Shown here piece by piece: positions 20,827 to 32,069 of a DNA stretch of 64,000 nucleotides. The translations under genes and the position numbers were made by a program. The DNA is from Tricholomella constricta (Eukaryota; Basidiomycota; Agaricomycetes; Agaricales; Lyophyllaceae). The notes beneath the pieces were generated by a model, which saw only the letters and a program-made list of their open reading frames with translations, made no database searches and had not been told where the DNA came from. The stretch is from the NCBI GenBank assembly GCA_013368375.1, contig JAACJP010000037.1:186001-250000 (forward strand). The letters run 5' to 3'. Within the stretch, counting starts at the first letter, position 1. Each line of letters begins with the position of its first letter.

Positions 20827-23800
20827 ATGTCCAGCTACCCAACACGCGGCCGAGGATCTGCTCAACAGGGTCATCCCACTATCCTTGGACCACGCTCACT
20901 CATCCCTCGGCGCGTCCTTTCCAATCCGACGCGTCCGTCCACAACTCAACGCGGACCCCCTCCAGGAGCGACCTTGCTTGACCCGCCCCTGCCCCAGTCG
21001 TTCGCCGTTTCATCGGCTCCTGCTTCCCCGTTTTTTGCTACTCAGAATATTCCTCTTTCTTCGTCACAGCACTGTAATGTTCATCCTCCGGACTCATGGT
21101 CGCAAACTCCGTTTCTTCCTCCTACTGCTTCTCAACAAGACTTAACTCAAGTTCCCTCTTACTCTAGTCCACGTCCTACTTTTCCGTCACCTTCTCTTGT
21201 TCCATTGCCTCAGGTTATGCATGCACCGCTTCTTCCCCCACCGCCCCCCCCTCCCGCGTCTTCAGCGGGACTCTCGTATGTTTCTTCCGCCCATTTGCCA
21301 ATCGTTCAGCACCCTTTTCCGACACCTGTACGTTCTCCTTCGATTCATTCTCTTCATTCTACACACCACATTTTATCGCCCCCCGTTTCTCACGCATCTC
21401 TTCATCGTCCTATCGACCCTGTTGCACCTGTACCTCTTCGTCCGATACTGTTTGATAATATTAATCGTATTGTTTCCCCTTCTCATCATTCTTCTATTGC
21501 CCCTGCTCCACCTTATTTTCAGCACCAGTTTAATCCTGTCCCGCATTTTTCACCTCAACCGAATCGCTCTCCCGTTCACTCTGGCTCTTCGTTTCGCTCG
21601 CTTTCTGCATCCTCTCTGCATTTACCTTTTCGTCCTGCTTCGGCTCCTCGACTTTCACCTCTATCACCGTCGCTTCGTCTCCAACAGTTACCTCGTTCTC
21701 TTCCTGCTTCTCCTGCTATTCCTGCTTTTGCTTCTCCGGTTCCTCTTACCGCCGCTATCTCGCCTACTCGTTCCCTTTCTACCTACACAAAACCCGACTT
21801 TCCTAATTTATCTAGTATACCTCTTCTTACTTCGGCGAACGACTGGACAAAGTGGCATTCGGCGGTCCTCCAGGTCATCGAGGCAACGGGACTTTATGAT
21901 CATATCGTCGACGTTCTCCCTGCCGAATTCATACTCGATCCCACTGCTTATCCTTCTCTACCTCCTCAAATCGACCGCGCCCATTACACTTCCGAGGAAC
22001 TCGATCTCTACAAGGCTTGGTGGACCCAGGACGACGTCGTTTCGTTCGTCCTGCTCGGTAAACTCGGTCCAATCCCCCTTTCCTTGATTCCTCCGAAACG
22101 TGATGCTTGGGGTAATCCCCAGCGTACTGCTCGCGATATTCTTCGTCTTTTACGCACCAAATACGGAGTATATGATGCTGTGTCCGCTGCGGCCGTCCGA
22201 GAGTCGGTTCTTTCCAAGAAGGTTGTTGGGAACGACGTCACTTCCTATGTCGATGCGTGGAGAAAGGCCGTTCTCCAAGTCGAGGGTTCCCATTGGGATT
22301 TTTCGTCTTTCGACAAAGTTCAACGCTTCGCTGATGGTTTACCTCGCACGTTCGAATATGAACCGCTTCGCGTTATGATTCGGGAGGGCTTCAACTCGAA
22401 TCCGCCTCATGGAGTTATTTCCTTTCATGATGCGTCACAGGCTGCTCTCAACATCGAGCTTGCGAGTCGTAGGCTTTCCTCCGTTCATCCTTCCGCTCCT
22501 CGTCGATCCCAGGCATCTTCCTCTTCTGGACCCGCTTCTTCCAGTGCGAATGCGTCAACTCCTTCTTCTACCGACCCTCCCGCTGTCCCACCTCAAGCTA
22601 CGCGTCCTCGCTGTTCGAATTGTGGCGCCATTGGGCATGTTGCTGGAAACTGTTGGGAACCTGGTGGAGGAGATGTCGGAGGCCGAGATCGATACCTTGC
22701 TGCGAACCCCCCTCGTCCCCGTGCTCATGTTGCTATTGCTCCTGATACACCGCTTGACCCCATCGTAGAGTCTACCGAGCCCGAAATTGAACCGGCCACT
22801 GAGCCCATTTCCGCTTATGCACCGCCTGATGCCTCTCTTCCCGCCGTTCCAGATACTGCCCTGTATTTGGACTTTGCGAACGTCACTAGTCCGGTGGTCC
22901 TCGCGTCATTGGCAGATCGCTTTAACGCCATTCTGGATTCTGGCTGTACGGTGCATATAATTCGCGACCGGAAATATTTCTGGACTTACGACACTACGTT
23001 GGCGGTTCCTGTCGGTACTGCAAACTGCGGAACGCTCACGACTTTGGCGAAAGGCGAAGTTCGATTCCGCATTACTATTGACGGTATTGAACAAATCGTT
23101 TCCCTTCAAGACTGTCTTCACGCACCGGACGTACCTATCAATTTACTTTCGGTCGGCTCTATGACGGAGAAGAACGTGCGATTGGTTTTTGAGAAGAACA
23201 TTACGTCCATTCACTTCCCGGACAACGTCAATCGCGTCCCTACCCATTCCATCAACGCTACTGTCGTTCGTCGATTATCTTTTCTTCACTTGGACTTCGT
23301 TCTCCCTCCTGACTCTTCGACTCCCAACGATCCTGAGTTCTTGATCGCTCTTCCGGCCGTTGATCGACTTGACACCGATCTTTTTTACCATCGCGTTGAT
23401 CCTACTCCGAACCTCTGGCATCGTCGCTTCGGGCACTTAGGTCTAGACGCAACACGAGCTGTTCTTACCAAGTCCTTCGCTACCGGCGTCAAGTATGAAG
23501 GGCCATTCCTCGATACTCATTGCATCCCATGTTTAATCGGGAAACACCCACAACGACCTTTCGATCATCTTGCGCGACGTGCTAACCGAGTATGTGAACT
23601 TCTACACATGGATACCTGCGGCCCGTTTCCCGTTCAAACCCCTCACGGCAAGAGTTTCTTTCATACCATTCTGGATGACTACTCGAATTTCGGGTCCACC
23701 TCCCTCCTCGCACACAAGGACGAGGCAGTCGCTCATTACTTGTCGACGGAGGCTTCCTGGGAACGAAAATCGGGGAACACAGTTCTCATTGTCCGTTCTG

Positions 23801-26532
23801 ACGGCGCTGGCGAGTTTACTGGCGGAGATCTCAAGGCTCACTTCACTTCTCGTGGTATTCAACATCAGATCACTGCACCCTACGCACACGCCCAAAATGG
23901 AAAGGCGGAACGGTATATTCGTACCCTCGAGGAGACGGCCCAAACTCTTCTTGCGGAATCTGGTCTTCCTTCATCCTTCTTCGGTGATGCCGTCCTGACC
24001 GCCCAATATCTTCGGAATCGCCTGCCTACTTCCACGCTTCCTCCGGATACTACGCCATTTTTCCTTATGGAGGATGCAAAACCTGACCTCTCTCACCTTC
24101 GGGTCTGGGGTTGCCAGTGTTTCGTTCTAATCCCCACTGAAGTCCGTGTCAAGGGTGGCCCTAAACGCTTCGAGGCCATTTTCGTTGGTTACGAAGAAAA
24201 CCGTGTCGGCTGGAGGGTTCGTGATTTAAATGGGAAATACCATTTCTCTCGTGACATTGTCTTTAACGAGAATGTTCGAGGTTCTCTTCGTCATTCCTCT
24301 ATCGTTCCTTCTTCGCCCATTCCTACTTCCTCGACTCCTCCTCCGGTCGTCCCTTCTTCGCCGATCATCACTCCCTCGACCCCTTCTATCGCTCCCTCCT
24401 CGTCTCGTCCTGAACCATCTACGACTCCCCCTCCCGTTGGTCCTCCTCCCCCTCCCCCTCCTCCTCTTAGACGTTCCACTCGTTCCCGGGATCCTACCCC
24501 CCTGGGTGTCGACCATGCTACTACCATCCGGGAACGTGATGAACGCTTAGCTCGTCTTCGTGCTGCTCGTGCCGGCCGTTCTGGGGTTGTACCTCCCATA
24601 CAAACTCGCTCCACTCGTTCTGGGGTTGCTCCTCCGCAGAAAATCCTTCCTGCCGTTGCCGATTTCTATTCTCTTTTGACTGATCAGGATATTCATCCGC
24701 AACAGACCCTCCCTGCTATTATCGACTTCCTCTCCCTTTTATCTACTCAGGAATTCGACGCCCCGGAAGACGATCTTCTACTTCATGAGACCGAAGCCAT
24801 CTTTCTCTACAAGTCTCTTACTGCCCACCCCGATCCCCTTCCCCGTCGTAGTCCTCCACGACAATTCGATCTCGATCTACCTCCCGCAACCTATGAAGAG
24901 GTTCTTCTTCGACCTGATTCTGATGTCTGGAAGGCTGCGATGCAGAGGGAATACGACAGTCTTCAAGAACTTGGCGTCTTCAAACCCACCATTTTACCTC
25001 CTGGTAGAAAGGCGATCGGTCTACGATGGGTATTCGACTACAAGTACAACCCTGATGGTTCCATCATCCGAGGGAAGGAGAAGGCTCGCATTGTAGCTCG
25101 AGGTTTCGCTCAACGTCCGGAGGATTATGGCGCTACATACGCTCCCGTCGCTAAACTCACCAGTATCCGTATCGTTCTCGCTTTCGCTGCCCTCCACAAC
25201 CTTGAGCTCAGAACATGCGACGCCAAGACCGCATTCCTCAACGCTCTTCTCGGGCATGAACTTTACGTCAAGCAGATTCCTGGCTTTCCCGAAATTGCCC
25301 CCCATCTTGTTCTTCTCTGTCTTCGTGCGCTTTACGGACTCAAGCAATCGTCTCATGAGTGGTATAGTCTCCTTCGAAAGGTTCTCGAAGATATTGGATT
25401 GATTCGCTGCGAGGTCGATCATGCTGTATTCTATGGCAGATTCTCGTCTCCTCCTCATCCCTCCATCCCCATGCCGTCCGACGGCTCCGATCTCATTTTC
25501 ATCATGCCCGTCCATGTTGATGATGGCCTCGTTGCCACCAACTCGGAACCATTGTACCACTGGATCCTACAGGAGATGAACCGACACTTTACCGTTGTCG
25601 ATCTCGGCGCCGCGTCTATGTATCTGGGCATTCGCATTACTCGCGATCGCCCTAACCGGAAACTTTGGCTTTCTCAACGTCCCTTCATAATCGATCTTCT
25701 TACTCAGTATAATCTCCTCCAAGCCCATCCGACTTCTCTCCCCCTTCGACAGAAACTTTCGTCGTCATCTACTGCTCCTCCAAACTGTCTTCCGGATATT
25801 CCTGATGCCGATGTCAAAGTCCATTATCAACGACTTGTCGGATCGATCCTATATCTATCTCTCTGCACTCGACCGGACATTGCCTTCACTGCTATGTCTC
25901 TGGGCCAGTTTAATGCAAATCCGACTCGCCATCATCTTCTAGCCGCCAAATCTGTTCTCCGTTACCTCCTGGGAACTGCCGACCTCGCGCTGGAGTACAA
26001 TTTCAGTCAGTCCCCTGTTGGACCTCCCCTCAGCGCTTTTATTCCCCGTGACTGTGGCATGATGGATGCGGATTGGGCTGGCGATGAAGACTCTCGACGA
26101 AGCGTTTCGGGCTACGTTTTCTTCGTTTATTCGAGCCTTGTTTCTTGGAGTGCAGTTCGACAACGGACGGTGGCCCTTTCGTCGACTGAGGCTGAATATA
26201 TGTCTATTTCTCATGCGATGCGAGAGGCCCTCTGGATGCGACAGTTTATGCGATCGTTATCCCTTCCCATCCCTCATCCTTTCCCCCTTGTTTGCGACAA
26301 TCAAAGCGCGCTTGAAATTGCCAACTCGCTCAGTACTTCTTCTCGTTCCAAACACATCGATATTCGTTACCACTTCATTCGCGACCATCTTCGCTCCGGG
26401 TCTTTTTCTACAACCTGGATACCTACTTCGGACATGACGGCCGATTTACTTACCAAAATTTTGCCTCTTCCTCTTCATCTCAAGCATTCTCGCGCGCTCG
26501 GACTTGTTCCCTTGTCCCCCTCTTCGGTTTAA
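20827..26532 (+). CDS. Copia 1 gag-pol polyprotein
   Basis: A single uninterrupted frame of 1901 codons encodes the whole element. About 320 N-terminal residues are extremely rich in Pro and Ser, an unusual extension. The gag core follows (about 325-560) and a zinc knuckle CSNCGAIGHVAGNC near residue 597. Then come an aspartic protease (ILDSGCTVHI, about 700), the pre-integrase finger (LWHRRFGHLG...CIPCLIGKH), the integrase core with Asp in HMDTCGPF, Asp in RSDGAGEF and Glu in NGKAERYIR, a reverse transcriptase with VHVDD as catalytic box, and RNase H with ADWAGDEDSRRS and LSSTEAEYM. The integrase-before-RT order defines copia. The start follows a 147-bp leader. No defect is visible. Confidence 0.96.
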   Translation: MSSYPTRGRGSAQQGHPTILGPRSLIPRRVLSNPTRPSTTQRGPPPGATLLDPPLPQSFAVSSAPASPFFATQNIPLSSSQHCNVHPPDSWSQTPFLPPTASQQDLTQVPSYSSPRPTFPSPSLVPLPQVMHAPLLPPPPPPPASSAGLSYVSSAHLPIVQHPFPTPVRSPSIHSLHSTHHILSPPVSHASLHRPIDPVAPVPLRPILFDNINRIVSPSHHSSIAPAPPYFQHQFNPVPHFSPQPNRSPVHSGSSFRSLSASSLHLPFRPASAPRLSPLSPSLRLQQLPRSLPASPAIPAFASPVPLTAAISPTRSLSTYTKPDFPNLSSIPLLTSANDWTKWHSAVLQVIEATGLYDHIVDVLPAEFILDPTAYPSLPPQIDRAHYTSEELDLYKAWWTQDDVVSFVLLGKLGPIPLSLIPPKRDAWGNPQRTARDILRLLRTKYGVYDAVSAAAVRESVLSKKVVGNDVTSYVDAWRKAVLQVEGSHWDFSSFDKVQRFADGLPRTFEYEPLRVMIREGFNSNPPHGVISFHDASQAALNIELASRRLSSVHPSAPRRSQASSSSGPASSSANASTPSSTDPPAVPPQATRPRCSNCGAIGHVAGNCWEPGGGDVGGRDRYLAANPPRPRAHVAIAPDTPLDPIVESTEPEIEPATEPISAYAPPDASLPAVPDTALYLDFANVTSPVVLASLADRFNAILDSGCTVHIIRDRKYFWTYDTTLAVPVGTANCGTLTTLAKGEVRFRITIDGIEQIVSLQDCLHAPDVPINLLSVGSMTEKNVRLVFEKNITSIHFPDNVNRVPTHSINATVVRRLSFLHLDFVLPPDSSTPNDPEFLIALPAVDRLDTDLFYHRVDPTPNLWHRRFGHLGLDATRAVLTKSFATGVKYEGPFLDTHCIPCLIGKHPQRPFDHLARRANRVCELLHMDTCGPFPVQTPHGKSFFHTILDDYSNFGSTSLLAHKDEAVAHYLSTEASWERKSGNTVLIVRSDGAGEFTGGDLKAHFTSRGIQHQITAPYAHAQNGKAERYIRTLEETAQTLLAESGLPSSFFGDAVLTAQYLRNRLPTSTLPPDTTPFFLMEDAKPDLSHLRVWGCQCFVLIPTEVRVKGGPKRFEAIFVGYEENRVGWRVRDLNGKYHFSRDIVFNENVRGSLRHSSIVPSSPIPTSSTPPPVVPSSPIITPSTPSIAPSSSRPEPSTTPPPVGPPPPPPPPLRRSTRSRDPTPLGVDHATTIRERDERLARLRAARAGRSGVVPPIQTRSTRSGVAPPQKILPAVADFYSLLTDQDIHPQQTLPAIIDFLSLLSTQEFDAPEDDLLLHETEAIFLYKSLTAHPDPLPRRSPPRQFDLDLPPATYEEVLLRPDSDVWKAAMQREYDSLQELGVFKPTILPPGRKAIGLRWVFDYKYNPDGSIIRGKEKARIVARGFAQRPEDYGATYAPVAKLTSIRIVLAFAALHNLELRTCDAKTAFLNALLGHELYVKQIPGFPEIAPHLVLLCLRALYGLKQSSHEWYSLLRKVLEDIGLIRCEVDHAVFYGRFSSPPHPSIPMPSDGSDLIFIMPVHVDDGLVATNSEPLYHWILQEMNRHFTVVDLGAASMYLGIRITRDRPNRKLWLSQRPFIIDLLTQYNLLQAHPTSLPLRQKLSSSSTAPPNCLPDIPDADVKVHYQRLVGSILYLSLCTRPDIAFTAMSLGQFNANPTRHHLLAAKSVLRYLLGTADLALEYNFSQSPVGPPLSAFIPRDCGMMDADWAGDEDSRRSVSGYVFFVYSSLVSWSAVRQRTVALSSTEAEYMSISHAMREALWMRQFMRSLSLPIPHPFPLVCDNQSALEIANSLSTSSRSKHIDIRYHFIRDHLRSGSFSTTWIPTSDMTADLLTKILPLPLHLKHSRALGLVPLSPSSV

Positions 26533-26588
26533 CTCCCTCTTTATTTTTTATTCTTATGCTCATTTCTTCTTCCGCGATGATGGGGTTG

Positions 26589-26860
26589 TGTTGGCCCGGT
26601 GGTTATTCTCATCGCTTACTTCATCATTCGCACGTGACTTCCGATGCCTTTTGCTTCCGTTTCTGCGTCCGCATCCTCAGTCGTCTCTTTTCTCTACTAC
26701 GACGCTGAGGATGTAAGTCTTATCTCCAGTCACTATTATCTTTCCTTCTTACTGATAGACTTGTAGTTTTACTTGTCTTATTCTAGGTATATCAATATAG
26801 TCGTCTCTTTTCTCTACTACGACGCTGAGGATTTTTACTTGTCTTATTCTAGGGCCATCA
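26589..26860 (+). repeat. 3' LTR of copia 1
   Basis: It appears identical to the 5' LTR over its full 272 bp. A GATGATGGGG purine tract lies just upstream. Confidence 0.95.
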
Positions 26861-27938
26861 ATAGCCAGCACCGCAGGGCGCTGAACCTTGGCAAGTTGGC
26901 GTGTTGGGCCAACAGAGCCGCTGTTTCTGCTGCGGCCAGGTTTCCTGTGCACCGGGGTGTACCAAACGTCAGTGGCATAAGCAAATTTGGGGATAGCTAC
27001 CGCGACGTAGAGTCGTTCCATGAAGTCGGGGGATAGTCCCGTGGAGGGACGTGTCAGTCTGCGAAACATGTGAGTGTACTTCACCCCTTTCCCTACAGTA
27101 CCGCACTGTCTACTGCCCTTTCCAACCCCACTTTCCTTCCCAAGGGTGGCTACCTTGGCTTCGGCCTCAGCTTCAAATATCCCATCAACCAGACATCGAA
27201 GAGGACGGGCCTAAGCGCCGCGATTCTAAAGGGCAGCGATGCAGTGATTGATCGCATTTGTCGACAGCTTTCGCTGACTACTTCCTTGAATGTCGTCTAT
27301 ACCGAGGGCGACACACAGATCCTGGTGCCAGCGGAAGAGCTTTTGAGCGGTGACGAATTTGACGCGATATCCTCTCCATCCTGTGCGAAGACTATGAAGG
27401 GAAGGTGATCCGTGAAATCGGGAAGGATGCGCGAACTTCAAGTTATAATGAGCTCTACGGTCAACCTATGATCAGGCTGGCATGGGTCACCGCATTGACG
27501 GGCTACTCCACCTTCAAGAAGTCGTATGTGGCATACACCAGATGCTGTCAGTCGCATTAATAAAGTACTCTAACTACAATACATTGATTATCAATAGACG
27601 ATCTCTGACTACAGGTTGAGTTATATATTGACAACTTGTAAGGGCTCAGCCTATGGCAGAGCACCTCTCACCGCCTCTCGCCACCGTGCTCATACCTCAT
27701 GATGCGACCTTGTCGTCACTTGCAACGCCGACGCTCTTCCCGATTCAGCCCAACCCGACAATTTCCTGATTTGTGCCTTGTCGTCGATCATGGATCTGTG
27801 AGACAGAGCGCTCAGGCACAAATCTCCTAGTCTATCACATCAAAATCTATTCTTGACTTCTTTCGGGGCAGTTTTGTCGTAGATTCTAATCCGCATACAA
27901 ATACATTCATTTTTTCCAAGAAATACATACGAAAAACA

Positions 27939-30900
27939 TTAGTGACACTCGATACGGAAAATGCTACCATTTGCAGCGCCCACGCCTGTTTGCACCAGCG
28001 CCGGAACATCCTTCCATGCCTCCTGACAGCTCAATTTCATTCGGCGCCAGACATCAGCTTGACGAAGAGCATACGCAGCCATGCCGGCCGCTGTTTGTGG
28101 GTCATTCGCCATAGAGAATGTGTCGGCAAGCGTCCGCCAGCGGTTTTCCTGAAAATCAAGGAACGCGATGACGCGCCGCATCTCTTCGTTAAGAAGCAGA
28201 CACTCTTCCTGCCATCGGTGTGCACGGGCTCTGGCCTTGCACCATTCAATACGAAGAGCTACATCTTAAGTGTGAGCATACATATGAACAAGAAGGGAAC
28301 TGACAGACCTTCTAATTTGCCTTCCCCCTCGATGCCCTCCCCTTCGGAAGCAGTCGTCCATATCCATGACATCGTGCGTCGGCCCTCTGAAATGCTGTCC
28401 TCGCCGGCAGTGAGTCCTCGAAGGTCAGAGTCCTGAAGAGATTGGAGGGTCGTTTCCCAACCGACGTTTTGAAGCCTCACGTTCAGTTTGAGAAGAGCAT
28501 CACGGACCTCTCGGTACTTCTGTGCAGCACGGGTGATGCGAGAAGATACGGAGCTTATCAAACCAAGGCTCCGTGTCTGCATTCGTTGGCCGCGTATGAG
28601 CTTGTCCTTCGATTTGAACATTTGTGAGCGGAGAAGGATGGCTCGGCGAAGTTCGTACAGGGCTCCGTAGGCCTGAGCGTAACGCAGTCGCCACTCGTAT
28701 TTCAGGTATTTGATGTCGCAGGTAGTTCTACCGATGATCTGAGATGGTAACAGGAGGTCAATGTTGAAAGTCGAAGGCGGGTCCTCGCCACCAGCTTTCT
28801 CTGCGCGAGCACGCAGCACGGCGACACCCGGCATATAGAGCTGCTGGATACTGGTCCAGGCTTCGATCTTCCGCCATAATCGATTACTACGTTCGATAAC
28901 CTTCGAGCGCTGGAGATTTGTTGCATTGGGCCCCAATGCTCGGAAATCAGCCCGGAGAAGCCGTCTAGCAGAGGGGTATGATTAACAATAGCCATAGAGC
29001 GAAGCTTTACTACGTACTGGTGGTCTTCGAGCTCTAACCCTTGCGCAATGAGCCGGCTGGGTGGCACATCTTCATGAATTTCCGATGTAAGGTCATCTTT
29101 CAGCTGCGCGGCGTCCTCAGCTGCAAGTTCAAGCCGAACAGCATTTTCGCTTATTTCTAGCGCAGCAAATCAGCAAACTTCAGGTGCAAACATGTATATT
29201 ACTTACTGGGTACCTTTCCTTCGAACGGATTAGGCTTCGAGCCGTCGAGCTCCCAGGCCTGAACCATGCCTGTCCATATAGCCGTATCCTCCTCCGGCAG
29301 GGCAGCATTAAAATTCACAAACGCTTCGACATGCTCTGACCGAGCCGCAACGGCCTCGCGTACCTTCCGAAGAAACGTTGATGCTGTGAAAAAACCAAGA
29401 TTGAGAGACGAGAAAAAGTAAGTAGGAGAATATATATACCGAGAGTCACAACCTTCCTCCAATTGTAGTCTCCGAAATGATCGTCAAGGGTGTCACGACG
29501 TGAACCCGGACCCATCTCCTTCGTACTGGTGGAAAGAGCGTTGATTGCAGCCCAACCTCTCTCGGGAGCCTCGCCGTCTGTGCGGCCGACATAAGAGGTG
29601 TAGTTTAGAGAGAACTTGACATGGCACTCCGGGCGGTGTGCCGCAAGATGGAATTTCGGGACGACGAAGATAAAACGAATATCCCTGAAAGGAGTTGGTG
29701 CGTAATTCTTGCGGCGCCAGGCTAGATTTCGGGCCCACTGGCACACAATGTCATAGGAGACGACGATGGTGCTCGGAACATTCTGCTTAAGGCTCGATAG
29801 AAAAAAGTAATCCATGTTGACATATCTAATCAAATTTGTCATTGACTGTGTCTTACAAATATTTTGAGGGACTTACCGCTCTCCCTTCTGAAGGTCGCCT
29901 ACAGACACAGGGCGTTTCATATCATGACGAGCGCACTCTACCTTCCCAACCCCACTCGCGTCGATGCCCTTGCCTCCCCGAATACTTGCCGACTTGATAG
30001 CGTCGTGGTTAGAGCAAGTACTTGTGTCATCCGGGATTCGTGACCCATACTCCCCAAGGTATGTCTTGAATGTTCGGTCTTCAACGAAATACGCGTATCC
30101 GTGATTGAGGCCCGGGTCCTGTTGAGCATTTGAGACCTTGAGGCGCTTGAGGCGGAAGTTAGCATCAATGCCGACAAATAACGAGTACAGCCATCTGTGA
30201 TGATCAATTAGAAGATCATCGATATCGGGCAGTTTAGAACATACTGTTCGTGTTTCGGGGCCGTATTCCAGCCCAGGGGGAGGTTGATGCCGGGAAGTGG
30301 GCAGGCTGGACACAAGACTGCGCATTCCCCAGGTTTTGTCCCTTTCACGCCGGCAGGATCATGGCCACGACCAGCTCGCTTGAGCATCTTGAGGTGGCGC
30401 CATTCGCGCATCATACGCAAAAAGGAAGCATAACGGTTCTGTAAAAAGCTTAGGATATGATAATACAAGGAGGGCTGATGTAACACACTGGAAGAGATGT
30501 CGCGCTTGTATTGTCTGTCCGTCGGACCAGCGTCTGATAGAATTCAAAGGCCGAGACCTTCGACATAAAAGAAAGAAGCTGGAAATATTCCAGGATAAAA
30601 AATGTGGCGGCTGTCTTGGGGTCTATCGTGGTCGCCGGAAAGAGAAAAGAACGGATCAGTTGAATGTTCCGTGGTACAGATTGTACACAGCCGCAGAAGT
30701 CGAGTGCAACACGATGAATGCCGTTCACGTGAATGATTACAAAATCATCATTGAAAGCGGGCACTGGGTTTGAGCATGTAGCCCCGAGAGGGTGTCCCAA
30801 CTGAATGCGCAGCCCCAGGGCCTTGAGATTAGTGGTGGAAAAAAACCCTCCGTTCCACATCTAGATAATAAAGTCAGAAAGATAGCCGCGCACGAAGGCT

Positions 30901-31521
30901 AACGTTGCTGACCTTGACTCGGTGGAAAGGTGCCGCTGAATGCCCATGAACAATACAGGCAGAACATAGGAGCTGAGTGTTCCAACAATCTGAACAGCGG
31001 TAAAGTGGAGTTTGGTCCGTGACATGTACACTATGACATCTGGTGCACTGCTTGCTATCAGGGGCTTCGAGGCGAAGAAACTCGTGTAAGTAAGTATCGA
31101 TCTCTGGCTCCCATAACTTCAGCGGGTTGTCCTACATAGTTGTTAATATCAATGAATAAATTAGGCCAACAACGCATCCAAAAAGAGTACATACCATCGC
31201 TAGGGTCCTGCGTCGCTTTTCGGACTGGGTGACAGGGTCGACCTGGTCGTGCACGGAAGTGGGCTCCAGCGAGTCGAAGGGAAAAGCGTCGTCATGTAAA
31301 GCTTCAGTTGGTTCAACAAAATCCGTCGTCCAGGCAGGAGCAGGTTCGAGCTCATCTGGCTCGGCTGAGGTGGTGGCAGGGACGTTGACATACAGTCGAG
31401 TAGATGTGATGCCTTGAGGCGTTGGTTCGTAGGTGTGGTGCCGCTGAACAACACTTGAAGACGCCGAGGTGGGACTACTGTAGCTTTCAAAGTCAAACTG
31501 AGGGCGTCGTCGTTTAGCCAT
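27939..31521 (-). CDS. KDZ-family transposase with CxC2 cysteine cluster
   Basis: The proposed ten exons on the minus strand are 31521-31195, 31131-30913, 30860-30489, 30438-30245, 30194-29877, 29825-29440, 29383-29207, 29156-29018, 28964-28309 and 28264-27939. They join in frame to 1037 aa. The start MAKRRRPQFDFE is typical of the family. Residues 138-173 form the CxC2 zinc cluster (C138, C141, C155, C158, C165, C168, H171, H173). The transposase core follows with LGLRIQLGH, ATFFILEYFQLLSF, SFLRMMREWRHLKMLKRAGR, GECAVLCPACP, IDANFRLKR, FVVPKFHLAAH, YVGRTDGEAPERGWAAIN and GSRRDTLDDHFGDYNW. A helical C-terminal part ends EMRRVIAFLDFQ and beyond. All introns are short and no stop interrupts the frame, so the gene may be functional. 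Confidence 0.93.
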
Positions 31522-32069
31522 AGTGGTAGTTTCCAGAGTGCTCGACGTACCTTCTTTTATATGAGAGTACCAGGTGGTCCGGTGGATCATAGTTGAAGCA
31601 TACTGGTCACTTGAGACGTGTGGAAATCGCTGCGAACGCCAGTCAGCACATGGTGAAAGCTGGTAAAGATAGAATATGGCACCAATGAAATAGTTTAACT
31701 GCCAGTTCCATGAATTTGGCATGTCACGAGCAGACTATAAGTACGTTTGAGGGATTGGAGTGTGGGTCTAGTGCTGTGAAGATGACACCCGTGACTCTAT
31801 GACAAGAATATACCACTGTTGAGTGGTCTCGGGCGGTGCTCATGGCTATAAGTGTCCTACAGGCATGGCAGACATGTGAATGAAAGCTTCCATTGGCGAC
31901 AGAAGGAGTACTTACCTTCAATTGAAAGTACGGCCGTGGAGGACAACGACATGCGTGCCATGAGAACGTCAAAACGTGTTGAATTGTTTGTTGACTCAAT
32001 TGTCTGGAAATCATGTGACCACCAAATTGCATTCTCGAAGTCAGGTAAGTATGTGTACTCGAAAGGTAG

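Larger units (their letters stand above)
20408..26860 (+). mobile_element. Full-length Ty1/copia retrotransposon, copia 1
   Basis: Two 272-bp LTRs flank one long open reading frame, and ATAGC is duplicated on both sides (20403-20407 and 26861-26865). The LTRs look identical by eye. It inserted into the LINE, whose reading frame is restored when it is removed. Confidence 0.96.
18564..27098 (-). mobile_element. 5'-truncated LINE retrotransposon, interrupted by copia 1
   Basis: On the minus strand the element ends in a poly(A) tail, seen as a T-rich run at about 18564-18588 on the plus strand. It is bounded by a 13-bp target duplication. Without the nested copia element it is only about 2.1 kb, so it is 5'-truncated in the usual LINE manner. 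Its type resembles Tad/R1-like LINEs with an RNase H domain. Confidence 0.88.
19028..27098 (-). pseudogene. LINE ORF2 fragment: end of reverse transcriptase, RNase H and CCH-type zinc knuckle
   Basis: The coding sequence runs 27098-26861 and continues at 20402-19028 on the minus strand, with the copia insertion between. The first block opens KYTHMFRRLTRP and has RLYVAVAIPKFAYATDVWYTP, the thumb end of a LINE reverse transcriptase. Across the insertion the frame joins as VQRPAVLAI-TGAMRS once one ATAGC copy is removed. The second block has RNase H residues (YTDGSGYRG, FEAEAVG, ALDNQG, ADGNEAVD) and a C-terminal knuckle CPHCRQEETVRHLIHDC. The remaining open frame has no stop until the natural end, but the 5' truncation removes the endonuclease and most of the reverse transcriptase. 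Confidence 0.88.

Noticed and set aside
27529..27538. A 10-bp target duplication (TGTGGCATAC) for the KDZ element
   Set aside because: The shared string is 10 bp, but the right terminus CCTG overlaps its first two bases, so 8 bp (TGGCATAC) is the better reading and suits the family.
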